Assembly (NCBI GenBank): GCA_045533175.1
Contig: JAZSHJ010000059.1
Location: forward strand, 1-21,038
Reading direction: 5' to 3'
Origin: SIG588 sp045533175
GTDB taxonomy: Bacteria; Bacillota; Clostridia; Oscillospirales; Acutalibacteraceae
DNA: 21,038 nucleotides
Part shown: in pieces, positions 6,980 through 14,999 of the stretch
How the letters are laid out: every line of letters starts with the position of its first letter
How positions within the stretch are numbered: the first letter of the stretch is position 1
Program-made: the position numbers and the translations under genes
Notes under the pieces: generated by a model
Told to the model about the DNA's origin: nothing
What the model saw: the letters and a program-made list of their open reading frames with translations, nothing else
Database searches by the model: none

Positions 6980-6997
6980 AGTTAGCCTATGCTAATT
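6980..6997. promoter_or_regulatory. operator at the feoA transcription start
   Basis: AGTTAGCC-TA-TGCTAATT is an imperfect palindrome matching the 6685-6702 site at 15 of 18 positions with identical spacing. It lies 8 bases downstream of the -10 box on the minus strand, covering about +3 to +20. A bound repressor would block transcription there. The divergent DtxR-family gene is the likely source of the binder. Confidence 0.8.
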
Positions 6998-7005
6998 CCT
7001 CGATT

Positions 7006-7034
7006 ACTATATCATCCTTTTGTGGGGTTGTCAA
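7006..7034 (-). promoter_or_regulatory. strong sigma-70 promoter of the feo operon
   Basis: On the minus strand TTGACA (7029-7034) and TATAGT (7006-7011) are separated by exactly 17 bases. This is among the best promoters in the window, consistent with a gene set kept off by a repressor. Confidence 0.88.
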
Positions 7035-7095
7035 GAGAAAAAAGGGGAAAAATGTAAATTTTTCATCCGTGTGCTGTGCGGTCCGCAAACAAATC

Positions 7096-7124
7096 TTGAA
7101 ATAACCGAACCGATGTGATATACT
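7096..7124 (+). promoter_or_regulatory. promoter of the DtxR-family regulator
   Basis: TTGAAA (7096-7101), a 17-base spacer and TATACT (7119-7124), 33 bases before the ATG. No copy of the AGTTAGCC operator overlaps it, so autoregulation through that site is not evident. A short palindrome ATACGTAT at 7133-7140 lies downstream. Confidence 0.8.
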
Positions 7125-7157
7125 AATTGTAAATACGTATGAAAGAGGGGACGAGAG

Positions 7158-7523
7158 ATGAGTTTGCAGGAATCGGGGCAGATGTATTTGGAAACGATCC
7201 ATATCCTCTCGAAAGAGCGTTCGGATGTGCGCGCGGTGGATGTCGGTGATTACATGGGGTATTCCAAACCCAGCGTGAGCCGTGCCATGGGGTTGCTTCG
7301 CCAAGGCGGTTTTATCGTGGTGGATGCGGACGGTTTCATTTCGCTGACCGATGCGGGGCGTGAGGTGGCGGAAAAAATGTACGAGCGACACACGTTGATC
7401 ACGTCGTTGCTTGTGCGCTTGGGTGTGCCGGAAGAGATTGCCGCCGAAGATGCGTGCAAGATCGAACACAATTTGAGCGATCAATCCTTTGCCGCTATCA
7501 AGCGGTATGTGGAGCAGATATAA
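7158..7523 (+). CDS. DtxR/IdeR-type iron-dependent transcriptional repressor (short form)
   Basis: A 121-residue cytosolic DNA-binding protein. Residues 1-60 form the winged helix-turn-helix (VDVGDYMGYSKPSVSRAMGLLRQGGFI). Residues 65-121 form the dimer and metal-binding domain. By comparison with DtxR (Met10, Cys102, Glu105, His106) the primary site is conserved as Met9, Cys100, Glu103 and His104. MntR would have Asp and Glu at the first two positions. The sequence therefore points to Fe2+ rather than Mn2+ sensing. The ancillary site is largely absent (only His78 kept), and the C-terminal SH3 domain of full-length DtxR is missing, as in many clostridial members. The start at ATG 7158 has AGAGGGG upstream. 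It is divergent from feoA with 202 bases between the starts, and both feo operators lie within reach. I infer that it represses feo when iron is plentiful. Confidence 0.88.
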   Translation: MSLQESGQMYLETIHILSKERSDVRAVDVGDYMGYSKPSVSRAMGLLRQGGFIVVDADGFISLTDAGREVAEKMYERHTLITSLLVRLGVPEEIAAEDACKIEHNLSDQSFAAIKRYVEQI

Positions 7524-7526
7524 CCG

Positions 7527-7553
7527 TCGTCTGCCGTGGGCAGACGATTTTTT
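7527..7553 (+). terminator. terminator after the iron regulator
   Basis: A 9-bp perfect stem (TCGTCTGCC) with GTG loop, followed by TTTTTT, 3 bases after the regulator's stop. Only 19 bases separate it from the addA start codon. Confidence 0.88.
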
Positions 7554-7572
7554 GTAAAGGCAGGTGAAGGGC

Positions 7573-10500
7573 ATGGCATGGACGACCGATCAGGAAAAAT
7601 GTCTTGACGCACGCGGCACGGTGTTGGTTTCGGCGGCGGCAGGATCGGGAAAAACGACCGTTCTTATCGAACGGATCGTTCGTTTGATCACGGATGAAAC
7701 CGATCCTGTGGATGTGGATCGCCTGCTGGTGGTGACCTTTACCAAAGCCGCGGCGGCAGAAATGAAACAACGGCTGGGTGTGGCGTTGCGTCGTCGTTTG
7801 GCAGAAACGCCGGGCGATCGCCGCCTTGCACGGCAGTTGATGTTGTTGCCCGATGCGGCGATCAGCACGGTGCACGGGTTTTGCGGCAACTTGATCCGTG
7901 AGCATTTTCATCGGTTCCCCAACGTATCACCGCTGTTCCGTGTGGGGGAGGAAAGCCAAACATTACCCCTGCAGGAACAAGCGCTCTCGGAGGTGTTGGA
8001 AGAGGCGTATGCCGAAGCCGCCCCCGCTTTTTTGCAGTTGGTGGATATGTTGGGCGGCGATCGAAGTGACAAGCCGCTGGAAGAACAAATAGGGAAGTTG
8101 TATACCTTCATGCAAGCACATCCGCAGCCTGCCCGCTGGCGGGAGGCGGTGATCGCCGCGTATCGTGACGGAACTCCCATCGGCGAAACCGCGTTTGGCA
8201 AGGAGATACGCGGGACGATTGCTTCGCGGCTTACGTGGTATGCCCAAAAGTGCCGCGGTTTGCTGACATTGGCCGAAAGCAACGACTCCTTAGCACCGTA
8301 TGCCGTGACGTTGAAAGACGATGTCTGCATGCTTTCCGCTTTGCGGGACGAGTTGGAACCCCTTTCGTGGGACGAACAGATGGCGCGGCTCGGCGGCGTG
8401 GTGTTTTCCGATCTGAAACGGGTGCGAGATTGCACCGACGAAGGGTTGCAACAGTTTATCAAAAAAGAACGGGACGCCGTTAAGAAGAAAGTATGGGATC
8501 TGCCGTTGTTGATGGTGGAAAGCGAAGCGACGGCGGCCGAACACACGGCTGCGATCGCGCCCGTAGTACAAGCGCTGTTGGATGTGACCGATGCGTTTGA
8601 AAAACGCTATGCCGAAAAGAAAACACAGCGCGGGTTGTTGGATTTCAACGATCTTGAACACATGGCGCTGCAATTGCTTACCGAAGAAGCGGAAGACGGC
8701 ACGTTGCGCCCCTCCGCTTTGGCGGGAGAGGTGAGCGAGCGCTTCGTTCACGTGATGGTGGACGAATATCAAGATACCAACCCCACGCAGGAAAGCCTGT
8801 TTTCCGCCCTTTCACGCGGGGAGAAGAACCTGTTCTTCGTGGGGGATGTGAAGCAGAGCATCTATTCCTTCCGTAACGCGACACCTTCGCTCTTTATGAA
8901 TCGCCAGGACGGGTACGTGTCGTATGACGGCACCGCCTATCCCGCCTTGATTCGTTTGGGGCACAATTTCCGCAGTCGCGAAAGCGTGACCGAAACGGTC
9001 AATTTACTGTTTGAACAATTGATGACCAAAGACACCTGCGGTGTGGAGTACAAAAACGGGGAACAACTGGTCGCAGCGGCGGAGTATCCTGCCCGCGAAG
9101 AGGATGCCGCAGAATTGATTTTGGTGGATAAAAACGGACTGGCGGCAGGCGAAACGGTCAACACCGCCGAAGCGCGGGTGATTGCCCGTCGCATTCGTGA
9201 AATGCTCGGCACCGTCACGGTCACAGATAAAGTCTGCGGGGAACGACCGTTGCGTTTCGGGGATATTTGCGTGTTGTTGCGCAGTAAAAAAAGGCGCGCC
9301 GCCGCCTATGCGGATGAGTTGAATCGCTTGGGGATCCCCACGGTGACCGATGCGGGCAACGGGTTTTACAAAGCGCAAGAGGTGGCGATGACCGTCGCTC
9401 TGTTGCGTTTTTTGGACAATCCGTTGGCGGATGTGTCGCTGTTGGCGGTGATGATGTCGCCGTTGTTTGCTTTCACGCCGGACGATGTGGCGGCGGTGCG
9501 TCGCCGCTACCGCAAATTGCCGCTGTATGCTGCGGTGCGCCGCACGGCACGAGAGGAAGGCGTGCTCGGTGAACGGTTGACGGCGTTTTTGGGGCAGACC
9601 GAACGTCTGCGCACGGTGGCCGCTACCGCAGCGGCCGACCGTTTGTTGTCGCAGATTTACGAGGAGTTTTCCCTGCTTTCGGTGATGGGGGCTTGCCCGC
9701 GCGGCGAGCAACGCGTGGCCAATCTTCACAAACTGCTGGATATCGCCCGCGGATTTGAAAGCCGCGGGTATCGCGGGTTGGCGGCTTTTGTGCGATTTAT
9801 CGAACGTGACAGTAAGCAGGATAAAGCGCCCGCCACGGTGGTCGGCGGCGAAAACGTGGTGCGGGTCATGAGTGTGCACGCCTCCAAGGGATTGGAGTTT
9901 CCCGTGGTGTTTATGGCGGGACTCGGCACGCAGTTTAACGAGCAAGATATGCGCGCGCCGCTTTTGTTGCACCGTGAACTCGGCGTGGGCGCCACTTGGC
10001 GCGATGCCGAAGGGTTAACCACTCAAAAAACCGTGCAGAAGCTTGCGCTGGCTCAGCGGATACACCGCGATTCCTGCGCCGAAGAGTTGCGGGTTCTGTA
10101 TGTCGCGTTGACGCGTGCCAAAGAACGGCTGTGCATGGTGATGACAGCGGATATCCGTCAAAAGATCGTGAAAGCGGCGGTGGCGGTTTCCTGCGGTGAA
10201 GAGATTCCAAGCGGCGCGTTGATGGAGTCTGCAGGGCTTGGCGATTGGGTCTTAATGGGACTGATGCGTCATCCCGATGCCGAAGAATTGCGCATGATGG
10301 CGGCGATGCCGCAACTTCAAACATTACCGTGTAAAACCCGCCTTACGGTACGCCGCATGGACATTCCCGCGGCGGACGAATCCGTGTGGGAAGAAACGGA
10401 AAACGATGCGGCGGTCGATCGCGCGTATCTGGCCGCTTTGCAAGAACGCACGGCGTATGAGTATCCTTACAAGGCGCTGGGCAATGTACCTGCCAAAATG

Positions 10501-11094
10501 GCGGCTTCCGCGTTGGCACACGGCGAAATGCGTGAACGGTTTGCGGCAACGTCCCGTCCCGCCTTTTTCAGCGATACGGCGCTTTCGCCCGCCGAGCGCG
10601 GCACCGCCATGCACCAATTCATGCAATTCGCGCAATATACAGCGGCCGCCGCCGATTTGGAAGGGGAGATTCGCCGCCTTGCCGACAACGGGTTCTTAAC
10701 CGCGGCACAAGCCGCATCGCTGTCGCGTCCCCGTCTGCGCCGCTTCTTTGAAAGCGATCTGTATGCCCGTATATCCAAAGCACCCCACGTGCGACGGGAA
10801 TATGCCTTTACGGTGGAGCGTCCCGTGGCCGCGTGTGTTCCTTTGGCGGACGAAACGGTGGCGGCAGGCGAAACGGTGATGATACAAGGTATTGCCGACT
10901 GTCTGTTTTACGAACACGGCGGTTGGGTGATCGTGGATTACAAGACCGACCGTGTGGACACGGCTGAAGAGTTGGCCGCCCGTTATCGCACCCAGTTGGA
11001 ACTGTACGCCGAAGCCCTTGAAAACGGATTGGGTGAAACGGTGCGGGGATGCGTTTTGTATTCCTTCCATCTCGGGTGTGTGGTGCCGCTTTGA
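7573..11094 (+). CDS. addA: AddA, ATP-dependent helicase/nuclease subunit A
   Basis: This 1173-residue protein is the UvrD-like helicase and nuclease subunit of the AddAB complex, which processes double-strand DNA ends for RecA-dependent repair. Helicase motifs are all visible: I AAAGSGKTT with Lys27; II VDEYQDTNPTQ with Asp397; III FFVGDVKQSIYSFR; V VRVMSVHASKGLEFPVVF; VI VLYVALTRAKERL near 840-855. The C-terminal RecB-like nuclease has GTAMHQ (His1014), GIADCLF (Asp1109) and DYKTDR (Asp1122, Lys1124), so it should cut DNA. Length is normal for the family (about 1150-1250). I chose ATG 7573 because AGGTGA lies 5-6 bases upstream and MAWTTDQ is the usual N-terminus; a GTG at 7564 is less likely. 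The partner addB, normally adjacent and upstream, is missing here. Confidence 0.96.
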   Translation: MAWTTDQEKCLDARGTVLVSAAAGSGKTTVLIERIVRLITDETDPVDVDRLLVVTFTKAAAAEMKQRLGVALRRRLAETPGDRRLARQLMLLPDAAISTVHGFCGNLIREHFHRFPNVSPLFRVGEESQTLPLQEQALSEVLEEAYAEAAPAFLQLVDMLGGDRSDKPLEEQIGKLYTFMQAHPQPARWREAVIAAYRDGTPIGETAFGKEIRGTIASRLTWYAQKCRGLLTLAESNDSLAPYAVTLKDDVCMLSALRDELEPLSWDEQMARLGGVVFSDLKRVRDCTDEGLQQFIKKERDAVKKKVWDLPLLMVESEATAAEHTAAIAPVVQALLDVTDAFEKRYAEKKTQRGLLDFNDLEHMALQLLTEEAEDGTLRPSALAGEVSERFVHVMVDEYQDTNPTQESLFSALSRGEKNLFFVGDVKQSIYSFRNATPSLFMNRQDGYVSYDGTAYPALIRLGHNFRSRESVTETVNLLFEQLMTKDTCGVEYKNGEQLVAAAEYPAREEDAAELILVDKNGLAAGETVNTAEARVIARRIREMLGTVTVTDKVCGERPLRFGDICVLLRSKKRRAAAYADELNRLGIPTVTDAGNGFYKAQEVAMTVALLRFLDNPLADVSLLAVMMSPLFAFTPDDVAAVRRRYRKLPLYAAVRRTAREEGVLGERLTAFLGQTERLRTVAATAAADRLLSQIYEEFSLLSVMGACPRGEQRVANLHKLLDIARGFESRGYRGLAAFVRFIERDSKQDKAPATVVGGENVVRVMSVHASKGLEFPVVFMAGLGTQFNEQDMRAPLLLHRELGVGATWRDAEGLTTQKTVQKLALAQRIHRDSCAEELRVLYVALTRAKERLCMVMTADIRQKIVKAAVAVSCGEEIPSGALMESAGLGDWVLMGLMRHPDAEELRMMAAMPQLQTLPCKTRLTVRRMDIPAADESVWEETENDAAVDRAYLAALQERTAYEYPYKALGNVPAKMAASALAHGEMRERFAATSRPAFFSDTALSPAERGTAMHQFMQFAQYTAAAADLEGEIRRLADNGFLTAAQAASLSRPRLRRFFESDLYARISKAPHVRREYAFTVERPVAACVPLADETVAAGETVMIQGIADCLFYEHGGWVIVDYKTDRVDTAEELAARYRTQLELYAEALENGLGETVRGCVLYSFHLGCVVPL

Positions 11095-11114
11095 AAAGGT
11101 TACAATTTTGTTTC

Positions 11115-11143
11115 TTGACTTTTCGGGAGTCAGTTGGTATAGT
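11115..11143 (+). promoter_or_regulatory. promoter of the LCP-ruvX operon
   Basis: TTGACT (11115-11120), a 17-base spacer and TATAGT (11138-11143). The leader then holds a tandem copy of CGAATATA (11156-11163 and 11167-11174, 11-base period). Confidence 0.85.
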
Positions 11144-11217
11144 ATGGGTATACTGCGAATATATGTCGAATATAGTTGGATAAGTCGAACGGAACACGAC
11201 GGAAAAGGAGGATGGTT

Positions 11218-12315
11218 ATGGCGAAGCACGCGGCAGAAGACGTTACACAAACGCCGGTGAAGAAAACGCGGATGTTCAAAGGGCTGGTCATTACCATGGT
11301 CGTGTTGCTCATGTTGAGTGGCACGGTGGCATCGGCTTTGGGCTTGTTTATGTGGAAGTACGATTACGACTACGATAAAGAGTTCCGTGAAAAAACAAAC
11401 GAACAGTTGGGTATCAGCGCGGAAGCGGCCGAACTCCCCAAAGAGATAACGAACATTGCTCTCTTCGGTGTGGATTCCCGTAGCGGGAGTTATTCGGGTA
11501 ATACCGATTCCATCATGATCATCAGCATCGATGAGGTGCACAACAAGGTGAAGATCACCTCCATCATGCGGGATACTTTGGTATATTTGGATGGTCGCGG
11601 CTATGCGAAGATCAATTCCGCCTACGGTCGCGGCGGTCCGGAACTGGCGCTTAAGACGATCAACACCCACTTCGGTTTGAATATCCGTCATTATGCTACC
11701 GTGAATTTCTCGGGTATGGTGCATATTGTGAATGCGATCGGCGGTGTGGAGGTGTCCATCACCGAAGCGGAGCGCATCGAAGCCAATAAGTTGATCCTTT
11801 CACCCGATACCCGTATCGGCACGGAAAAGGATCTGATTCGCCGTTCGGGCAAGCAGGTGCTCACCGGTGTGCAAGCGGTGAGCTGGTCGCGTATTCGTTC
11901 GGTTTCCACCGCCGAGGGCGGCAGCAACGATTTCGGCCGTACCGACCGTCAGCGTGTGGTGATGGAAGCGTTGTTCGACCGTGTGATGAACATGGGTATG
12001 TCCAAGTTCCCTGCGTTGGCGGAAGCGCTGTTGCCGTATGTGCGCACCTCGCTGTCGTACGGCGATATTGTGGATATGGCAGGCGGTGTGTTGGGCGGGT
12101 TCACCTTCGAGCAGACGCGTGTACCGTTGCTCAGCTATGTCATCAATGGGGATTACCGCGAGCAGACGAATTCTTCCACCGTGTATTACAACTTTGAATA
12201 CGCAACCAAGGTGTTGCGCGCCTTCATTTACGATGACGTGAATCCGGAAGAATACATTGCCAAACACGGAGTGAATAAAACGCCGTTGTTGCCCAAAGAT
12301 CACGTGTACAGGTAA
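11218..12315 (+). CDS. LytR-CpsA-Psr (LCP) family cell-wall glycopolymer ligase
   Basis: This is a 365-residue membrane-anchored enzyme facing outward. LCP proteins transfer undecaprenyl-linked glycopolymers such as teichoic acids or capsule to peptidoglycan. A short basic cytosolic end is followed by one membrane helix (about 22-45) and then the extracellular LCP domain. Expected active-site residues are visible: GVDSRSG (Asp86, Arg88), NTDSIMI (Asp97), SIMRDTLVYL (Arg118, Asp119), KINSAYGRGG (Lys131, Asn133) and FGRTDRQRVV (Arg241). AAAAGGAGG at 11203-11211 fits ATG 11218 with 6-base spacing. The in-frame ATG at 11212 touches that site and a TTG at 11176 lies in the leader, so both are rejected. 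RuvX follows after 10 bases in the same transcript. There is no C-terminal LytR_C domain. Confidence 0.92.
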   Translation: MAKHAAEDVTQTPVKKTRMFKGLVITMVVLLMLSGTVASALGLFMWKYDYDYDKEFREKTNEQLGISAEAAELPKEITNIALFGVDSRSGSYSGNTDSIMIISIDEVHNKVKITSIMRDTLVYLDGRGYAKINSAYGRGGPELALKTINTHFGLNIRHYATVNFSGMVHIVNAIGGVEVSITEAERIEANKLILSPDTRIGTEKDLIRRSGKQVLTGVQAVSWSRIRSVSTAEGGSNDFGRTDRQRVVMEALFDRVMNMGMSKFPALAEALLPYVRTSLSYGDIVDMAGGVLGGFTFEQTRVPLLSYVINGDYREQTNSSTVYYNFEYATKVLRAFIYDDVNPEEYIAKHGVNKTPLLPKDHVYR

Positions 12316-12325
12316 GGTGAACCGT

Positions 12326-12742
12326 ATGCGCATATTGGCAGTAGATCTGGGGTTGCAACGCACGGGTGTGGCCATTTCGGATGAACGGGAGATACTGGCT
12401 TCTCCCATCGGCACGGTGACCGAGCACAACCGTGACCGCTTGCTTGATAAAGTGGCGGCGCTGGCGGCGGAACATCGTGCACAACATTTGGTGGTGGGGC
12501 ATCCGCGTAATATGGACGGCAGTTGTGGGGAAAGTGCCGCGCGGGCGGAAGAATTCGCCGCCGCGTTGGCCGAGCGCACCGCGTTGCCGTATACCTTGTG
12601 GGATGAGCGATTGACCACCGTGTCCGCCATCGGCTTTTTGAACGAAACCAACACCCGCGGCAAAAAGCGCAAAGCGGTGGTGGATACCGTTTCAGCCGTT
12701 ATTATCTTGCAGGATTTTATCGACAGTCGCAAGAACAAATAA
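12326..12742 (+). CDS. ruvX: YqgF/RuvX family RNase H-fold nuclease (putative Holliday junction resolvase)
   Basis: This 138-residue cytosolic protein belongs to the conserved YqgF family. Members were proposed as Holliday junction resolvases and, in E. coli, act in 16S rRNA 5' maturation. The RNase H-like fold starts with LAVDLGLQRTGVAISD, containing the first acidic residue Asp7. It continues with HLVVGHPRNMDGS and LWDERLTT (Glu94), and ends with VVDTVSAVIILQDF containing Asp120. All three acidic positions of the family are therefore present. Typical length is 135-150. The ATG at 12326 is preceded by AAGGTGA; a GTG at 12317 would overlap that site. It is co-transcribed with the LCP gene. 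Many Firmicutes instead keep it next to alaS and a UPF0297 gene, so this neighbourhood is a rearranged one. Its stop codon lies inside the stem of the terminator. Confidence 0.93.
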   Translation: MRILAVDLGLQRTGVAISDEREILASPIGTVTEHNRDRLLDKVAALAAEHRAQHLVVGHPRNMDGSCGESAARAEEFAAALAERTALPYTLWDERLTTVSAIGFLNETNTRGKKRKAVVDTVSAVIILQDFIDSRKNK

Positions 12743-12784
12743 AAAGAGAGAGTTTCCGAAAAGCGGAAACTCTCTCTTTTTATT
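12738..12784. terminator. symmetrical bidirectional terminator of ruvX and the GH3 operon
   Basis: Perfect 21-bp arms (12738-12758 and 12764-12784) flank the loop AAAAG, with runs of A and T at the ends so that it works on both strands. The TAA of ruvX (12740-12742) and the TAA of the GH3 gene (12780-12782 on the minus strand) both lie inside the stem, at mirror positions. Confidence 0.95.
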
Positions 12785-14990
12785 CGGCCAACGAGAAGGT
12801 TTTGTATGTGCTCACGCGGCTGTCGTGGCCGATGAACACGCGAATATCGCCCGCTTCCCACACAAATTCCATCTGCTCGTTATAAAACCGCAGATCGTCG
12901 GGTGTGAGGGGGAAGGATACGGTGACGGTTTCGCCTTTCTTGATGTGCACCCGCTGAAATCCTTTCAGTTCCTTCACGGGTTGCGATACCGAAGCGAAAC
13001 AGTCGCGTACATACAACTGCACCGTTTCCACGCCGTCGCGGTCGCCCACATTGGTCACCTGCACCGAAGCGGTGAGGGTTTCGCCTTCGCGCAATACCGT
13101 TTTATCCAAAGTGATCTCGCCGTAACGGAAGTCGGTGTAGGTCAATCCTTCGCCGAAGCAATACAACGGTTCAAGCGGTGTATCAATGTATCCCGTAACA
13201 TACAAAGAGGAAAATTCGGGTGCGTGGTCGGTGGGCAAGCGGTTGTAATAGATCGGCTCTTGTCCCACGCAATGGGGGAAGGACATGGTGAGTCGTCCGC
13301 TTGGCGCCCGATCGCCGAACAGCATATCCGCAATTGCCGCCGCCCCCATGGTGCCGGGGAACCACACGTCCAAAATCGCTTCGGCGCGGTCGGCTATGTT
13401 GCCGAGTTCCACGGGGCGGTGGGCAAACAGCACCACGATTACGCGGTCGTTCACCGCCCGCACCGCATCAAACAGGTCGCGCTGAATACGCGGCAGGGTA
13501 ATGTCCGCTTTGGCCGCCATTTCGCCGCCGCTGTAGGGGTGTTCGCCTAACAAGAGCACCACGCGATCGGCGCGGCGGGCGGCTTCGGTCGCCGCCGTCA
13601 GTTGCGCCGCACGGTGTGCATCATCCTCTTCATACGGTACGCGTTTTTTGGCCGCCATGAAAGCGTCTTCCCGCCCGATCATAAAGCACCCGTCTTCAAA
13701 CAGGAAGTTGCGCGCGGGGCAACGAGCCGTGACGGCATCTTTCACCGTTTGCGGGGTGATGCGTGGAATGTGCGGGTTGGTCCAACGGCCGATGATATCG
13801 GTTTCATTCAGATACGGGCCGATGAATGCCACGCACTCATTTCCGTCGGGATTCAGCGGCAAGGCGCTTTGCTCGTTCTTCAACAACACGGAGCAAGCGG
13901 GTACGCATTCGCGTGCCAGTTGCAAAAATTCGTCGCAGTTGATGAGATCCTTTGTTTTTTCGGGATCGGCAAAGCGATAGGGATTTTCAAACAGTCCCAA
14001 GCGGTTTTTCAGATTCAGTACCCGCCACACCGCACGGTCGATCTGTTCCATGGTGATCTTGCCGTCCTTGAGGAGTTTCGACAGACCGCGACGGTAATGG
14101 TTGATGCACATTTCAATGTCGATGCCGCCGTTAAATCCGCGCAGGGCGGTTTCTTCGGGTGTTTCGGCCACCGCATGACTTTGCATCAGGCTGATGGAAC
14201 CGTAATCCGAAATCACGGCGCCTTCATATCCCCATTCCTTCCGCAGAATGCGTTCCAACAACGGATTGCCCGAAGCAGGCACGCCTGCAATGGCGTTGAA
14301 GGCGGTCATCAGCATACCGCTTTCGGCATCACATCCCGCTTTGTAGGCGGGGAGAAAATACTGGCGCAAAATGCGTTCGGACATATCCACGTATCCGTAT
14401 TCGCGCCCGCCTTCCACCGCACCGTAGGCGGCAAAGTGTTTCACACACGCGCTGATCGTGCCTTCTTTTGAAAGGTCGTCCCCTTGATATCCGCGCACCG
14501 CTGCTTCGGCCATTTTGGCGTTCAGATACGGATCTTCGCCCGATCCTTCCATCACCCGTCCCCAACGGGCATCCCGCGAAAGATCCACCATCGGAGAAAA
14601 GGTGACGTGTTGCCCCGCTGCACAGGATTCGCGTGCGGTGGCACGGGCCAAGTCGGATACCAGCGACGGATCGAACGAGCAGGCCTGTGCCAGAGGAATG
14701 GGGTATATCGTGCTGTACCCGTGAATAATATCCAGCATGAACAGAAGAGGAATGTGGTGCGGATGCCGTGCCACGTGCTGTTTTTGAATGGCGTTGATAC
14801 GGGCGGGGTCCAGCACGTTGATGACCGATCCGATACACGTCACTTCTTCCTCTGTGTAATCAAAAGCGGTGTTGATGCCCGTTTCCATACAGTCGTCCGA
14901 AAAGTATTGTCCCGGCATTTGCTGTAGTTCACCCAACTTTTCGGCAAGGGACATATCGCAAAGCAGATCACGCAGTTGTTTGTCTGTCAT
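12780..14990 (-). CDS. glycoside hydrolase family 3 (beta-glucosidase-type), cytosolic
   Basis: A 736-residue GH3 enzyme that probably releases terminal beta-linked sugars from short oligosaccharides or glycosides. Domain order is that of BglX-like enzymes. The TIM barrel has GEDPYLNAKMAEAAVRGYQG, CVKHFAAYGA and the nucleophile Asp262 in GAVISDYGS. The alpha/beta sandwich has LLLGEHPYSGGEM, whose Glu in SGGE is the likely acid/base. A C-terminal fibronectin III-like domain ends the protein (VETVQLYVRD, VKELKGFQRV). There is no signal peptide, so it acts inside the cell on imported substrates. No PA14 insert is seen. The ATG at 14990 has AGGTGA 5 bases upstream and lies 9 bases from the preceding stop. 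It is the last gene of an operon with an LD-carboxypeptidase-like protein. It is not a NagZ-type single-domain enzyme, so a role in peptidoglycan recycling is possible but not favoured. Confidence 0.92.
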   Translation of the reverse strand: MTDKQLRDLLCDMSLAEKLGELQQMPGQYFSDDCMETGINTAFDYTEEEVTCIGSVINVLDPARINAIQKQHVARHPHHIPLLFMLDIIHGYSTIYPIPLAQACSFDPSLVSDLARATARESCAAGQHVTFSPMVDLSRDARWGRVMEGSGEDPYLNAKMAEAAVRGYQGDDLSKEGTISACVKHFAAYGAVEGGREYGYVDMSERILRQYFLPAYKAGCDAESGMLMTAFNAIAGVPASGNPLLERILRKEWGYEGAVISDYGSISLMQSHAVAETPEETALRGFNGGIDIEMCINHYRRGLSKLLKDGKITMEQIDRAVWRVLNLKNRLGLFENPYRFADPEKTKDLINCDEFLQLARECVPACSVLLKNEQSALPLNPDGNECVAFIGPYLNETDIIGRWTNPHIPRITPQTVKDAVTARCPARNFLFEDGCFMIGREDAFMAAKKRVPYEEDDAHRAAQLTAATEAARRADRVVLLLGEHPYSGGEMAAKADITLPRIQRDLFDAVRAVNDRVIVVLFAHRPVELGNIADRAEAILDVWFPGTMGAAAIADMLFGDRAPSGRLTMSFPHCVGQEPIYYNRLPTDHAPEFSSLYVTGYIDTPLEPLYCFGEGLTYTDFRYGEITLDKTVLREGETLTASVQVTNVGDRDGVETVQLYVRDCFASVSQPVKELKGFQRVHIKKGETVTVSFPLTPDDLRFYNEQMEFVWEAGDIRVFIGHDSRVSTYKTFSLAE

Positions 14991-14999
14991 GGTGTCACC

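Noticed and set aside
7158..7523. Manganese regulator MntR
   Set aside because: The length fits, but the residues at the primary metal site are Met9 and Cys100, the DtxR/IdeR type, and the neighbour is an iron transporter.
9004..9972. Minus-strand open frame of about 320 codons inside addA
   Set aside because: Antisense of the helicase region; low-complexity shadow composition.
11176..11217. Longer N-terminus of the LCP protein from TTG 11176
   Set aside because: The AAAAGGAGG ribosome site lies inside it and fits ATG 11218; the extension overlaps the leader repeat.
12780..14990. NagZ-type peptidoglycan-recycling hexosaminidase
   Set aside because: The protein has the three-domain architecture with fibronectin III-like end and SDYGS nucleophile region typical of beta-glucosidase/xylosidase GH3, not the single-domain NagZ.
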